Shown: positions 13,648-20,918 of the stretch, in pieces
Position numbering within the stretch: position 1 is the first letter of the stretch
Layout: every line of letters starts with the position of its first letter
NCBI GenBank assembly: GCA_017961265.1
Contig: JAGCXN010000020.1
Span: 1-38,676, forward strand
Length of the DNA stretch: 38,676 nucleotides
Direction: 5' to 3'
Origin: Bacteroidales bacterium
GTDB lineage: Bacteria > Bacteroidota > Bacteroidia > Bacteroidales > WCHB1-69
Position numbers and translations under genes: made by a program
Notes under the pieces: generated by a model
Told to the model about the DNA's origin: nothing
Seen by the model: only the letters and a program-made list of their open reading frames with translations
Databases searched by the model: none

Positions 13648-15039
13648 TCAAATGTGTCTTGAAATGTTTGTGACGGCTATATTAGTTTTATCATCAAAAT
13701 CCAACATTTTCTGAACATACTTGGAGAACAAGTCTTCCAATTTCTTTGCTTGTTCTGTATTTAAAAGTTGGCCAGAATGTCCCTTGCTCCAGTCGAAGTC
13801 AGGAATGGCCTCGTAAAGCTGTGAAGTGGTGATGATGGGGTGTACCTCAGGGTTTATCATAAAATTGGGCTTCATATCCATGTAATGAATCCTTCTGCTG
13901 TTTCTTTGGGGATTCCAATCCTCGTCAGCGTATGGCTGCGAGATGAAAATTCCGCTCATCACGATGCCTGTATTTCCATCACCCACCCTTACCATATAAA
14001 AACGGTCACCCATTTTGGCTTTTTCCCACTCATAGACGCTCCAGTTAAAATAGCCTGTGTGAATAATCTTTATTCCTTCAATATGATTCTGCATTGTGAT
14101 GCTTGATATGGAAGGATTCCACTTCAGAATAAAGGTTTGTTGTTCTTCCGAATAGCCATTTCCTGGATATTCTGGATATTGAAAGAGGTCGTCTGGTTGA
14201 AAGTGTTCTGCGACTTCCATCATCTGGCGTGCATCTTTGACCGTAAATTCAGGGGCACGATAAAACTGATAATCATCAATGCGAGCCAATGGATGATTGT
14301 ATGCGACGTAAGGCAATGCCTCAAAAGGAATAACAACCTGTTTGCCGCTATCATGATCACAAATGGAAAACAATGGGGCAAATTCTATATAATTGAAATC
14401 GTCAAGTTTATTATCTTTAATGTGAATGATGGACAAACGTTTGGAATCAGAATTGTCCTTGGGATTCTGTATGGCCAGTCTGGACCATGTGCTTTCTTTT
14501 CCCGATAGTGACCATTGAATTTCGACGAAATAATCAATCAACTTCAAAAAACTTTGCATATCAGGATGATGCAAATCAATGTTGAAATCTTTGAGACTAT
14601 TTGGCCCGATGCAATACGGCAGAAACAATCCAAAATATGTTATAGCAGACGAAGAGTGGTTTGCCAATGCGCATGTCGCCTGCATAGAACTTTCCATTTG
14701 TGCCTCTACCCATTCTTTATCATAGAAATCAGAAACGGCTTCAATCTCCTCATCATCCTCTGTATAAACTTGCACTTGATATGTCTCTTTCAATGTTTCT
14801 ATGGCATTGATAAACAGATAATAATCCTCTTTTGAAGCGCAAGAACAAATTCGTACTTCATATTCGTCATTCTCGCGATTAATTTCAATACCCCGTAAAC
14901 TTTTTTCCTTTACACCACATTTCAAACTCGGAAAATCATCACTTACAATAATAAGAGGCGAAGATTTAGCACACAAAGAAGTGAATAGTTCATCTGGAAC
15001 AATTTGTCTGTTTGTCTTAAAATAAACCGAATAACTCAT
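13648..15039 (-). CDS. Unknown protein with a possible PUA/EVE-like C-terminal region
   Basis: The protein has 463 residues, no signal peptide and no membrane segments. I chose the ATG at 15039 (MSYSVYFKTNRQ) because the -7 box at 15075-15068 places transcription start near 15062, so the upstream GTG at 15063 would not be in the message; an ATG at 15051 is the alternative. I do not recognise the N-terminal 330 residues. Further on, the segment EKAKMGDRFYMVRVGDGNTG followed by IVMSGIFISQPY resembles the core of PUA-like/EVE-like domains, which bind modified bases and often sit in restriction-type proteins. That match is by eye. The region is A+T-richer than the housekeeping genes. It is the first gene of a two-gene operon with the LRR protein. 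Confidence 0.7.
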   Translation of the reverse strand: MSYSVYFKTNRQIVPDELFTSLCAKSSPLIIVSDDFPSLKCGVKEKSLRGIEINRENDEYEVRICSCASKEDYYLFINAIETLKETYQVQVYTEDDEEIEAVSDFYDKEWVEAQMESSMQATCALANHSSSAITYFGLFLPYCIGPNSLKDFNIDLHHPDMQSFLKLIDYFVEIQWSLSGKESTWSRLAIQNPKDNSDSKRLSIIHIKDNKLDDFNYIEFAPLFSICDHDSGKQVVIPFEALPYVAYNHPLARIDDYQFYRAPEFTVKDARQMMEVAEHFQPDDLFQYPEYPGNGYSEEQQTFILKWNPSISSITMQNHIEGIKIIHTGYFNWSVYEWEKAKMGDRFYMVRVGDGNTGIVMSGIFISQPYADEDWNPQRNSRRIHYMDMKPNFMINPEVHPIITTSQLYEAIPDFDWSKGHSGQLLNTEQAKKLEDLFSKYVQKMLDFDDKTNIAVTNISRHI

Positions 15040-15067
15040 AATATCATACATTTTTAATTTCACGCGG

Positions 15068-15103
15068 CAAAACTACCACACAACTGCGCCAAAAAGCGGG
15101 CCA
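15068..15103 (-). promoter_or_regulatory. Shared-box promoter of the unknown/LRR operon
   Basis: The -7 box TAGTTTTG (15075-15068, minus strand) and the box CTGCGCCAAAAAGCGGGCCA (15084-15103, plus strand) are separated by 8 bp, as at the other three promoters. This copy equals the orphan at 10842-10861. Confidence 0.65.
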
Positions 15104-15160
15104 TCGAGAAAAAAATTTTTAAAATTAGTTTTTTATTATCTACTTTGTTTTCAATAGAAT

Positions 15161-15619
15161 TCATTCCTTTTCAAATGCATATTTTTCGTCATATTGTATC
15201 CCGTGCGTGTCCAAAATTGACTTATATTCTTCATAGAATGTCTGTTTTTTATGGTGTTCCTCCTGATTGCAAATGTACTTTATTGCAGTATCTAACAAGG
15301 AAGGACTAACGGAAAAAGCTCCGTAACCGTCTTGCCAACAAAATTGTGCATAATAGTCATCAATTTGTTTAATCCATTTGCTGCTGTTGGCTTTGATGGT
15401 CCTAACAAAGTCCGTAAGAGCCATCGTTTTCGGGAGGGTTGCCAGAACGTGGACGTGGTTCTCTACCCCACCAATGGTGATGGGAACACCATTTATGTTT
15501 TTGATGATTCCACCAATATATTCGAATATTCGCGGAAGATCTTCTTTTCGCATAAGGATTCCTCTGCTCTTCACGTGGAAAACAAGATGGATGTCAATTT
15601 TTACAAGTGCGTTTGCCAT
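15161..15619 (-). CDS. Y1 (IS200-like) REP-associated transposase
   Basis: The protein has 152 residues. The HUH motif is HVH (55-57, in GGVENHVHVLATLP). The catalytic tyrosine is probably Y115 in AIKYICNQEEHH, followed four residues later by Q119, as in IS200/TnpA and TnpA_REP (RAYT) enzymes, which nick single-stranded DNA at hairpins. SKWIKQ and FCWQDGYGAFSVS are family signatures. The gene appears intact. It has no adjacent tnpB. The flank holds several REP-like palindromes (15653-15815) instead of IS ends, which favours a domesticated RAYT over a mobile IS200. I prefer the ATG at 15619; a start at 15649 is possible. Confidence 0.88.
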   Translation of the reverse strand: MANALVKIDIHLVFHVKSRGILMRKEDLPRIFEYIGGIIKNINGVPITIGGVENHVHVLATLPKTMALTDFVRTIKANSSKWIKQIDDYYAQFCWQDGYGAFSVSPSLLDTAIKYICNQEEHHKKQTFYEEYKSILDTHGIQYDEKYAFEKE

Positions 15620-15652
15620 ATTATGTTTTGTTTGTATGGGTACATACAACCT

Positions 15653-15815
15653 CGTTTGTGTTCTGTCGCCCCTACGGGGCTACTATTTAGTGGTGACACT
15701 TCATTCGTGCCGTGGACTTACGTCCACGTTTGTGTTCTGCGACCCCTACGGGGCCGCGCCGTATGCTGAACCCTGTAAGGGTGACCGACTACAGCCGCGG
15801 GTGTAAACCCACGGC
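15653..15815. repeat. REP-like palindrome cluster next to the Y1 transposase
   Basis: A 28-nt unit (CGTTTGTGTTCTG followed by a CCCCTACGGGG hairpin) occurs at 15653-15680 and 15727-15754, 74 bp apart, with three substitutions. Between and after them are CGTGGAC/GTCCACG (15711-15728, TTAC loop), ACCCT/AGGGT (15770-15782) and GCCGCGGGT/ACCCACGGC (15794-15815). The CCCC-TRC-GGGG and GG-x-TTAC-x-CC forms recur at 6453-6536. The cluster fills most of the 267-bp gap between the transposase and tcdA. Confidence 0.8.
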
Positions 15816-15886
15816 TGATATGGATGCCATCAATTGGGTTCGTCCTCCCGATTGGGATACGCCCTTCCCATTTTATCATTATAAAA

Positions 15887-16612
15887 TTATTGAATTCCGT
15901 CCACCACATCCCGTATCACCACCGAGGCGCAGGTGCAGCCGAACACCGCCGGCATATACGAAATGGTGCCGACCGTTGACAGCTTGTTGATTTCCGGGTC
16001 TGCGTCGATGCGGACGCTGCCCTCGCGCACAGGCTCCGGCGAGAACACTGCCGTGAAGCCGCTGCGAACCTCCATCTTGTGCAACCGCTTGCGGATGGTG
16101 TGCGCGAGGCGGCACTGGTACGTCTTCTCGATAGGCGCCACGCGCACCTGCGTCGGGTCCATCTTGCCGCCCGCCCCCATCGCCGACACCACCTTAAGAT
16201 TACGTTGTAAAGCGTGGTACAACAGGAACACTTTCGGGGAGATGGAGTCGATGGCATCGACCACATAACCGTAGGGCGCCTGCTGCAGCAACTCTACTGT
16301 CCGCTCGTCACGGATGAACTCGTGCACGCAATGCAATTTGATTTCCGGATTGATTTGCAGCAGGCGCTCCGCCATCACTTCCGCCTTGGGCCGCCCAATC
16401 GTCGTGGTCAGCGCCAGCAACTGCCTGTTGAGGTTCGTCTCCTCCACGCAGTCCGCATCCACCAGCGTCATCTCCCCTACCCCGGCCCGGCACAGCATCT
16501 CCGCAGCGTATGCACCTACACCGCCTAATCCCACCACCAGCACATGCAACGCCCGCAGCCGGTTCAATGCTTCCGTACCTACCAGTAAATCAGTTCGTTG
16601 TAACCAATCCAT
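15887..16612 (-). CDS. tcdA: tRNA threonylcarbamoyladenosine dehydratase
   Basis: The protein has 241 residues of the ThiF/E1-like family. The Rossmann nucleotide-binding loop is VVGLGGVGAYAAEML (27-40). LVDADCVEETNLNRQLLA is the conserved adenylation-site segment, and SAMGAGGKMDPTQVRVA is a TcdA hallmark. TcdA uses ATP to cyclise t6A37 to ct6A37 in ANN-decoding tRNAs in the cytosol. The C-terminal part has PAVFGCTCASVVIRDV. The gene lies downstream of rpoN on the same strand, but a hairpin with a T-run and repeats separate them (16613-16705), so it may be transcribed independently. Confidence 0.92.
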   Translation of the reverse strand: MDWLQRTDLLVGTEALNRLRALHVLVVGLGGVGAYAAEMLCRAGVGEMTLVDADCVEETNLNRQLLALTTTIGRPKAEVMAERLLQINPEIKLHCVHEFIRDERTVELLQQAPYGYVVDAIDSISPKVFLLYHALQRNLKVVSAMGAGGKMDPTQVRVAPIEKTYQCRLAHTIRKRLHKMEVRSGFTAVFSPEPVREGSVRIDADPEINKLSTVGTISYMPAVFGCTCASVVIRDVVDGIQ

Positions 16613-16640
16613 AAGTTGAAAATTGAAAGTTGAAAATTGA
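16613..16640. repeat. 14-bp tandem duplication upstream of tcdA
   Basis: The unit AAGTTGAAAATTGA occurs at 16613-16626 and again at 16627-16640 without a gap, directly before the tcdA start codon. Confidence 0.85.
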
Positions 16641-16668
16641 AAAAAAAATTTAGAGGTTAGAAATAACC
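16641..16668 (-). terminator. Possible terminator downstream of rpoN
   Basis: On the minus strand GGTTA-TTTC-TAACC (16668-16655) is followed by TCTAAA and a run of Ts. The stem is only 5 bp, so termination would be weak. Confidence 0.4.
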
Positions 16669-16670
16669 GA

Positions 16671-16705
16671 ACCTTATACTTCTTACCTATTACCTATCAC
16701 CTTCT
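16671..16705. repeat. ACCT heptad repeat (copy 1)
   Basis: The tetramer ACCT or ACTT recurs every 7 bp at 16671, 16678, 16685, 16692 and 16699 on the plus strand. The same phase pattern (ACTT then ACCT units) is found at 35009-35040. Confidence 0.65.
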
Positions 16706-16715
16706 TCCTCACTCC

Positions 16716-18149
16716 TCAACTTTTCACTTTCCTTACGGACGTTGCGGAGATGCCGAGCTGGTCGCGGTACTTGGCGACGGTGCGACGGGAAATCTGAAGG
16801 CCCTGTTTGGCTAATAGTTCCGCAATTTTTTCATCCGTCAGGGGATGGCGTTTGTCCTCGTTGTCAATGATTTCACGGATGTGTTCCCGAAGTGCCGTGG
16901 CAGCCACGCCGTCCTCCTTGTTGGTAGCTTCGGAAAAAAGGTCTTTTAATCGGAAGATTCCGAACGGGGTTTGGACGTAACGGTGTGAGGTGCAGCGCGA
17001 TACCGTGGATTCGTCTAACTTGAGACGGTCAGCAATGTCCTTCAGGATCATCGGTTGCAGCAGCTTGGAGTCGCCTGTCAGGAAGAATTTTTCCTGAATG
17101 ACAAGAATGACGGCCATTACGCTGTACAGAGTTTTATGGATTTCCGGTAGTATCTCAATGAAATTGTTCGCTTTGTCTATCAGCTCCTTATACTGGTTGG
17201 CGGCGGCGGGCTGCTTGGCGTTTTTGTAGTGGTTGTAGAGGTCGTTGTACTCCTTGCTCACGCGCAGCTTCGGACGGTACTCGTTGACAAGCGACAGCTT
17301 CAGCTTGCCGTCTTCAATCTCCACCAAAAAGTCGGGATTGATGTATTGGGTGCTTTCGCCGGGGCCAGGGTGTGGAGTGAGCCGCCGGATGATTTCCAGC
17401 ACCTCTGCAAACTCACTTTTTGTCAGATCCTCCTTGCGCACCAGCTGGTCAAACTGTTTTTTGGAAAAATCCTCAAAGCTGTTTTCTATGATATGCAAGG
17501 CTTTGGCAACCAATGGATTGTTACTTTGAGAAAGTTGTAGTTTCAGCTGAATGGCGAGACATTCCGGCAGATTGCGGGCTCCCACGCCAGCGGGTTCCAA
17601 TTGCTGCACCACCGTGAGCAGCACCCGCTCCATTTCCTCTTTGCTTATCCGTTCCCCGTATGTGATGAGCAGGTCGTCGGCCAAATCACGCAATGACCGT
17701 TGCAGATACCCCGTAGTTTCCAGATTACCAATGATATAAGTGGCGATTTTCTTATCCTTTTCCGACAAACTCATTTCATCTAACTGACGAAGCAAGTCGC
17801 TGTAGAAGGAGTGAGAAGAGGTGCTTTTACGCTCGTACGTGGTGTTTTCGACAGGCGAGGTGCGCTCGTCGTAGCGACAGGGTTCCCAGTTGTCATTCTC
17901 ATCCAAAGCATTAGTTAACAATTCGTTGTCTTCTTTTGGACGAAGGTCATCAAGGGAAATGTTGCTCTGGTTTTCCGTCGGGTCGTTCTCCTCGAGTTCT
18001 AATGCGGGATTCTCTTCCGTTTCCCTCGATACGATTTCCCGGAGGTCCATATCCGACCCCAGAATACGGGCAACCATCGTCTGCCGCTGGCTGGCGGTCA
18101 TCCGCTGCTGTTGCTGCTGGCTCTGGACCTGTTTCTGGGAGATCTTCAT
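16716..18149 (-). CDS. rpoN: RNA polymerase sigma-54 factor
   Basis: The protein has 477 residues, normal for RpoN. It starts at MKISQKQVQSQQQQQRMTAS; an upstream in-frame start lies inside ychF and is rejected. The glutamine-rich region I (about 1-50, ending ETEENPALELE) is the activator-interacting part. An acidic region II follows, then the core-binding region, a helix-turn-helix and the RpoN box (ISRRTVAKYRDQLGI) near the C-terminus, which contacts the -24 element. RpoN drives promoters that need an AAA+ enhancer-binding activator; none is encoded in this window. The start is 10 nt after the ychF stop, so it is the last gene of a nifU-like/ychF/rpoN operon. A sigma-54-like promoter precedes hsp20 in this window. 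Confidence 0.95.
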   Translation of the reverse strand: MKISQKQVQSQQQQQRMTASQRQTMVARILGSDMDLREIVSRETEENPALELEENDPTENQSNISLDDLRPKEDNELLTNALDENDNWEPCRYDERTSPVENTTYERKSTSSHSFYSDLLRQLDEMSLSEKDKKIATYIIGNLETTGYLQRSLRDLADDLLITYGERISKEEMERVLLTVVQQLEPAGVGARNLPECLAIQLKLQLSQSNNPLVAKALHIIENSFEDFSKKQFDQLVRKEDLTKSEFAEVLEIIRRLTPHPGPGESTQYINPDFLVEIEDGKLKLSLVNEYRPKLRVSKEYNDLYNHYKNAKQPAAANQYKELIDKANNFIEILPEIHKTLYSVMAVILVIQEKFFLTGDSKLLQPMILKDIADRLKLDESTVSRCTSHRYVQTPFGIFRLKDLFSEATNKEDGVAATALREHIREIIDNEDKRHPLTDEKIAELLAKQGLQISRRTVAKYRDQLGISATSVRKVKS

Positions 18150-18159
18150 AAAATCAGTT

Positions 18160-19254
18160 TTAGACGTTGAAGCGGATGTGGAGGATGTCACCGTCTTGTA
18201 CGACGTAGTTTTTGCCTTCCACCGACAGCTTGCCGGCCTCCTTGCACTTGAGTTCGGAGCCGAGGGCCTTGAGGTCTTCGTATTTGATGACTTCGGCACG
18301 GATGAAGCCGCGTTCCAAGTCGCTGTGGATAACACCGGCGGCCTGCGGGGCGGTCATTCCCTCGCGGATGGTCCACGCGCGGTTCTCTTTTCCACCTACG
18401 GTGAAGAACGAAATGAGGTTCAGTAACTTATAGGCGGCACGGATCACTTTGTTGACGCCGGGTTCGGTGAGTCCCACATCCTCCAAGAATGCCATACGGT
18501 CGGCTTCGTCCTCCAGTTCGGCGATTTCCGACTCGAGCTTTCCGGCGATAACGAGGATTTCGCAATCTTGTCCCTTCAGCGCCTCACGGACGGCATCGAC
18601 GTAGTGGTTGTTTTCCAACGCGTTGTCGTTGACGTTGCAGACGAACAGGACGGGCTTGTCGGTCAGCAGCATCATGTCGGCCACGACAGCTTTTTCGTCG
18701 TCGGTGGCTTCGAGCGTGCGGACGTTCTGGAAGTTTTCGAGATGGGCCTTGTATTTCAGCAGGACCTCCAAGTCACGTTTGGCGTTCTTGTCGCCCACTT
18801 TCGCCGCTTTTTCCACCTTTTGGATTTTGCGGTTGATCTGTTCCAAGTCCTTGACCTGCAGCTCAAACTCCACGATTTCGATGTCGCGCACAGGATCGAC
18901 GGAACCTTCCACATGGGGGAGGTTGGGGTTGTCAAAGCAGCGCAGCACGTGGATGAGCGCGTCGCACTGGCGAATGTCGGCGAGGAAAGCGTTTCCGATG
19001 CCTTCGCCCTCGCTCGCACCTTTGGCCAAACCGGGCACGTCCACCACATCCACGGTGGCATAAATCAACTTGTCGGCTTGGATGAAAGTGTTGATATTGG
19101 CTAGCCGTTCATCGGGCACATTGCACACGCCGATGTTGGACTTATTGGTGCTGTAAGCAAAGTCGGTGATAGCCGCCTTGGTGTTCGATATGCAATTGAA
19201 CATCGTCGTCTTACCGCAGTTGGTAAGACCGATAATACCACATTTTAAACCCAT
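18160..19254 (-). CDS. ychF: Obg-like ATPase YchF (divergent P-loop)
   Basis: The protein has 364 residues, the normal YchF length. It is a cytosolic ribosome-associated P-loop ATPase of the Obg clade. The P-loop is GLTNCGKTT (9-17), where most YchF proteins have GLPNVGKST. The G3 motif is DVPGLAKGASEGEGIGNAFL, intact. The G4 position reads NVND, where YchF usually has NxxE; this is the position that gives the family ATP over GTP preference. A TGS-like C-terminus (HSDLERGFIRAEVIKYEDL) is present. The changes are coding-consistent and the gene is in a compact operon, so it is probably a functional divergent form. The start codon follows the nifU-like stop by 10 nt. Confidence 0.92.
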   Translation of the reverse strand: MGLKCGIIGLTNCGKTTMFNCISNTKAAITDFAYSTNKSNIGVCNVPDERLANINTFIQADKLIYATVDVVDVPGLAKGASEGEGIGNAFLADIRQCDALIHVLRCFDNPNLPHVEGSVDPVRDIEIVEFELQVKDLEQINRKIQKVEKAAKVGDKNAKRDLEVLLKYKAHLENFQNVRTLEATDDEKAVVADMMLLTDKPVLFVCNVNDNALENNHYVDAVREALKGQDCEILVIAGKLESEIAELEDEADRMAFLEDVGLTEPGVNKVIRAAYKLLNLISFFTVGGKENRAWTIREGMTAPQAAGVIHSDLERGFIRAEVIKYEDLKALGSELKCKEAGKLSVEGKNYVVQDGDILHIRFNV

Positions 19255-19264
19255 AATGTTGTTT

Positions 19265-19513
19265 TTAGAAACCTAAATTGATGTCCTGAACCCCTTGTAT
19301 TTCGGGAAGATGTTCTTTAATGACAGATTCAACACCCTGTTTGAGAGTCATTTTAGCGTGGGGACAGGAGCCGCATGCACCCTGCAACTGCACGAGGACG
19401 ATGTTATTTTCAGTGAGTTCTACGAACTCGATGTCGCCGCCGTCGGCCTGAAGGTAGGTACGGAGCTGGTCGATAATTGCTTTCACTTTCTCTTCTAAAG
19501 TCGGATTTTCCAT
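19265..19513 (-). CDS. NifU-like C-terminal (Nfu) Fe-S scaffold protein
   Basis: The protein has 82 residues and consists of the NifU C-terminal (Nfu) domain only. The cluster-binding CxxC is C47/C50 in QGACGSCPHAKMTLK, which in this family binds a [4Fe-4S] cluster between two subunits for delivery to apo-proteins. LQADGGDIEFVEL is the other family signature. The ATG at 19513 is supported by the -7 box at 19547-19540; a longer frame starts upstream of that box. It heads the operon with ychF and rpoN. Confidence 0.9.
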   Translation of the reverse strand: MENPTLEEKVKAIIDQLRTYLQADGGDIEFVELTENNIVLVQLQGACGSCPHAKMTLKQGVESVIKEHLPEIQGVQDINLGF

Positions 19514-19539
19514 TGTTTTCAGTTTTAAAAATAAGGCTG

Positions 19540-19612
19540 CAAAGGTACGAAAATCTTCTTTACAAACTTTATCCGCATTATGTGCAATGTGAGCCAAAAA
19601 ATTGTACCTTTG
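19540..19612. promoter_or_regulatory. Divergent promoters for the nifU-like operon and the PLP enzyme
   Basis: The minus strand has TACCTTTG at 19547-19540 (27 bp before the nifU-like ATG). The plus strand has the identical TACCTTTG at 19605-19612 (44 bp before the PLP-enzyme ATG). The -33 elements are not obvious. Confidence 0.55.
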
Positions 19613-19655
19613 CCGCTCAATTCTTCATTCAAAAAAATCTTTAAATAAAATACGT

Positions 19656-20852
19656 ATGAAAAAATTTGATCCAGCAACCAACATTCAGTTTGCAAGCGCA
19701 TTAGGCGACAAGCGCGGTGTCAATCCAGCGATTTGCGACAGCGCCACCTTCACCTTCAACAAGGCCAAGGAGATGACCGACACGTTCCACGGCGAAACCG
19801 AAGGGATGTTCCTTTACTCCCGTCATTGGAATCCGAGCAACCTCGCCCTTTGCACGGCTTTGGCCGCAATGGAAGGCACTGAGCTGGCTTGGGCTACCGG
19901 TTCCGGTATGGCTGCCATCACCTGCGCCCTTCTCCACGAAGTGAAGAGCGGCGACCACATCGTCTCCAGCATGACCACCTACGGCGGTACCTTCGCCTTC
20001 ATGAACAACTATCTCAAGAAGTTCAATGTCGATGTCACCTTCGTCAACTTCCAGGATTTGGACGCCGTGAAGAAGGCCATCCGCCCGAACACGAAAGTGC
20101 TCTACACCGAAACGATGAACAACCCGTTGCTCCGTATCGCCAACATTCCGGAACTTTCAAAGATTGCTCACGCTGCTGGTGCCAAGCTATTGGTTGACAA
20201 CACTTTCACCCCGATGATTTTCTCACCCTACCGTCTGGGTGCCGATGTGGTGATCTACAGTATGACCAAATTCGTCAATGGCAAGAATGACTGCGTGGCC
20301 GGTGCCATCTGCGGTTCTGCCGAATACATCAACTCCCTCATCGACGTGAACGACGGTACGGCAATGCTCCTCGGTCCCGTCCTCGACCCGATGCGTTCGA
20401 CCAGCATCCTGAAGAACCTCAGCACCCTGCACATCCGTATGAAACAGCACGGTGCCAACGCCATGTATCTGGCCCAGCGTTTCAAAGAGACCGGCTTGAA
20501 ATACAACTATCCCGGCCTTCCGGAGCATCCCGACTATGCTTTGTTCAACTCGATGAAGAACGAAGGCTACGGCTACGGCGGTATGATTTCCATCGATATG
20601 GGTACGGCCGACCGCGCCAGCGCCATCATGGAGAAGATGCAGGAACTGGGCGTCGGTTATCTCGCCGTCAGTCTCGGTTACTTCAAGACCTTGTTCAGCA
20701 ACTCCGGCAAGTCCACCTCCTCCGAGGTTCCGGAAGAGCTCCAGAGAGAAATGGGCATGAGCGAAGGCCTCATCCGCTTCTCCGTCGGTCTGGACAACGA
20801 CATCGAGAACACCTTCAACCTGATTGTCGAAGCTATCAACGCTACGAAATAA
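19656..20852 (+). CDS. Cys/Met metabolism PLP-dependent enzyme (methionine gamma-lyase/sulfhydrylase-like)
   Basis: The protein has 398 residues. The pyridoxal-phosphate lysine is K205 in VVIYSMTKFVNGKND, and D181 in LLVDNTFTP contacts the pyridine ring. ATGSGMAAI (80-88) and TTYGGTFAF (107-115) are cofactor-binding loops. Overall this is the Met/Cys-metabolism family that includes methionine gamma-lyase, cystathionine gamma-synthase/lyase and O-acetylhomoserine sulfhydrylase. At the position where known methionine gamma-lyases have Cys (YGCTF), this protein has Gly111 (YGGTF), as in synthase/lyase relatives, so methionine gamma-lyase is not certain. The ATG at 19656 is downstream of the -7 box. 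A strong terminator follows. It is monocistronic, with C- and G-rich codon use typical of highly expressed genes here. Confidence 0.85.
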   Translation: MKKFDPATNIQFASALGDKRGVNPAICDSATFTFNKAKEMTDTFHGETEGMFLYSRHWNPSNLALCTALAAMEGTELAWATGSGMAAITCALLHEVKSGDHIVSSMTTYGGTFAFMNNYLKKFNVDVTFVNFQDLDAVKKAIRPNTKVLYTETMNNPLLRIANIPELSKIAHAAGAKLLVDNTFTPMIFSPYRLGADVVIYSMTKFVNGKNDCVAGAICGSAEYINSLIDVNDGTAMLLGPVLDPMRSTSILKNLSTLHIRMKQHGANAMYLAQRFKETGLKYNYPGLPEHPDYALFNSMKNEGYGYGGMISIDMGTADRASAIMEKMQELGVGYLAVSLGYFKTLFSNSGKSTSSEVPEELQREMGMSEGLIRFSVGLDNDIENTFNLIVEAINATK

Positions 20853-20883
20853 CCCGAAAAGGGAATGTGTTTTTCATTGAAAG

Positions 20884-20909
20884 GAGGATGGCGAAAGTCA
20901 TCCTCTTTT
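20884..20909. terminator. Bidirectional terminator between the PLP-enzyme gene and uvrC
   Basis: GAGGATGGC (20884-20892) pairs with GTCATCCTC (20897-20905), with one G-T pair and a GAAA tetraloop, followed by TTTTC. It sits between convergent stops at 20852 and 20919. Confidence 0.85.
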
Positions 20910-20918
20910 CTTGTACCG

